64,000 nt of DNA from Cycas panzhihuaensis (lineage: Eukaryota > Cycadophyta), in contig CM041465.1 of assembly GCA_023213395.1 (NCBI GenBank), positions 3,410,001 to 3,474,000 of the forward strand, read 5' to 3'. The translations under genes were made by a program, and so were the position numbers. The notes under the pieces are model-generated. The model was not told the DNA's origin, searched no databases, and saw nothing but the letters and a program-made list of their open reading frames with translations. Below, piece by piece: positions 63,041 to 64,000 of this stretch (position 1 is the first letter of the stretch; every line of letters begins with the position of its first letter).

Positions 63041-63440
63041 TAAGATTAGAGTATTCAACACTTATAAAGGTGGAGAAAGTACAAGTTTGAATAAGCTATC
63101 TTTCATCATTTGACCTCTTGTAATTACAACTCCACTATTCAACTTATAACTTATTTCACATTCTCTATTAACAAAAGCCATCTTGTATTGTTTTTCCATC
63201 ATTTGACCAATAGATAATAGGTTTATTCTTAATTCATATATAAATAAGATATTTTGAGTATTCTTATTTGCTCCACTTTTAATTTGACTTATTACAACTC
63301 TTTATCCTTGGACTTCCTGTATGTTATCATTTCCTAAAAAGACTTTTCTTTGATTATTTTTCTCATGCATCTTAGAAAAAGCATTTGGATTATAGGACAT
63401 ATGAGTTGAACAACCAGAATCAATATACCATTCACCTTTT
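63041..63440 (-). pseudogene. copia protease, element K
   Basis: EWYIDSGCSTHMSYNPNAF gives an intact catalytic D-S-G at 63413-63421. KVFLGNDNIQEVQG near 63310-63350, ILFIYELRINLLSIGQMM near 63190-63250 and RGQMMKDSLFKLVL near 63075-63120 complete the domain and the link to integrase. The frame is nearly open. Confidence 0.87.
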
Positions 63441-64000
63441 TTATTAGCATTTTGAATATTTAAGCTTACATAAAAAATATTCTCCTCTTTATTAATTATA
63501 GTATTTAAAATGGGATAAAGGTCTGCTTAGTTTCAACTCAAGTTTAAGACTTGTTGCATCCACCAAAAACATTCACATAATAATCAAATATAAAAGTATA
63601 GAATTTATTTTAGTACTTCAAAGTATATTACATTAATATGAACTCATATGAAAAAGTGAAGTATATAATAATAATAAAGAGATAAAGTATACAAAGTATT
63701 GAGAATATTAATGTAGGATCATGCAAGGTGATAATTGGCACCTTGCATGATTAGACTAACTTACAACTATTACATATTGAAGACAAATCATCCCCCATAG
63801 AACTAGTTTCATAACATTGAGTTATGACTAAACCCATTTACAATAATGAATCTCTCAATATAATATATATATAAATATTACATTAATAACATAAATGATT
63901 CTTTCATAAATTAATGAAATACATCATTAATTCTTCTGTCACCCTACTTTAATGATAAGTTCATTAATTTTGACACCAAGACCAAGTGGAAACCTTTTAA
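63441..64000. other. AT-rich end of window with a perfect hairpin
   Basis: Gag of K would be expected next on the minus strand, but after about 63540 I see no gag motif, so K may be broken here. A perfect 13-bp inverted repeat with 8-nt loop lies at 63718-63751. The remainder is AT-rich without recognisable genes. Confidence 0.55.
63718..63751. repeat. perfect 13-bp inverted repeat, 8-nt loop
   Basis: ATCATGCAAGGTG at 63718-63730 pairs exactly with CACCTTGCATGAT at 63739-63751. The arms are unusually GC-rich for the surroundings. Confidence 0.85.

Overview
The window reads as intergenic DNA from a large, repeat-rich seed-plant genome. It is strongly AT-rich and contains no intact host gene. 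Almost everything recognisable is decayed Ty1/copia LTR retrotransposon whose primer-binding sites (PBS) match the usual tRNA-iMet type (TGGTATCAGAGC and one- or two-base variants). The only host-derived coding sequence is an intronless, broken copy that joins a plant-type cyclophilin (with the plant loop around GKGKSRKNL) to a thioredoxin-like DUF255/SSP411 (spermatogenesis-associated protein 20-like) sequence. Species cannot be told from the sequence.

Layout. 1-5047: copia element A (+), leader to 3' LTR. 5048-8182: copia element E (+), lacking its 5' half. 8183-12124: no gene seen. 12125-30254: an LTR pair that I read as one old element C (+, about 18 kb), opened up by later material: LTR and leader of element D, an inverted gag remnant L, compound microsatellites, a 3.3-kb TA-rich microsatellite (20905-24236), the cyclophilin/SSP411 chimera (24601-25618), and two minus-strand PBS/LTR ends M and N. 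30255-34265: no gene seen. 34266-35330: a Ty3/gypsy gag remnant (+). 35380-36120: a copia reverse transcriptase (RT) remnant F (-). 38200-62265: a nest. The oldest element G (+) is cut into three pieces; element I (-, 40535-54341) sits in G; element J (-, 44158-51662, perfect 5-bp target duplication TAGGC) sits in the gag of I; element H (-, 54858-61165) sits in the RT of G. 62266-64000: part of copia element K (-), which truncates G.

How the parts relate. Elements A, C, D and I share a long untranslated leader between PBS and gag (about 2-2.7 kb where complete), and J and H share a different leader of about 2 kb. The nesting gives a relative time order: G, then I and H, then J. J is the youngest, with only about four differences between its two LTRs. 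Most old copies carry TAA, TAG or TGA where the family has Gln, Arg or Trp, the pattern expected from long-term deamination of methylated cytosine. No copy has an open gag-pol frame, so none looks autonomous now.

I did not find a new functional system. The observations most worth a second look are the in-frame cyclophilin/SSP411 fusion ending exactly at a retrotransposon PBS, the conserved long leaders, and the 3.3-kb TA array inside an old retroelement. Element boundaries marked by LTR, PBS or target duplications are accurate to a few bases; domain boundaries inside decayed gag and pol are approximate.
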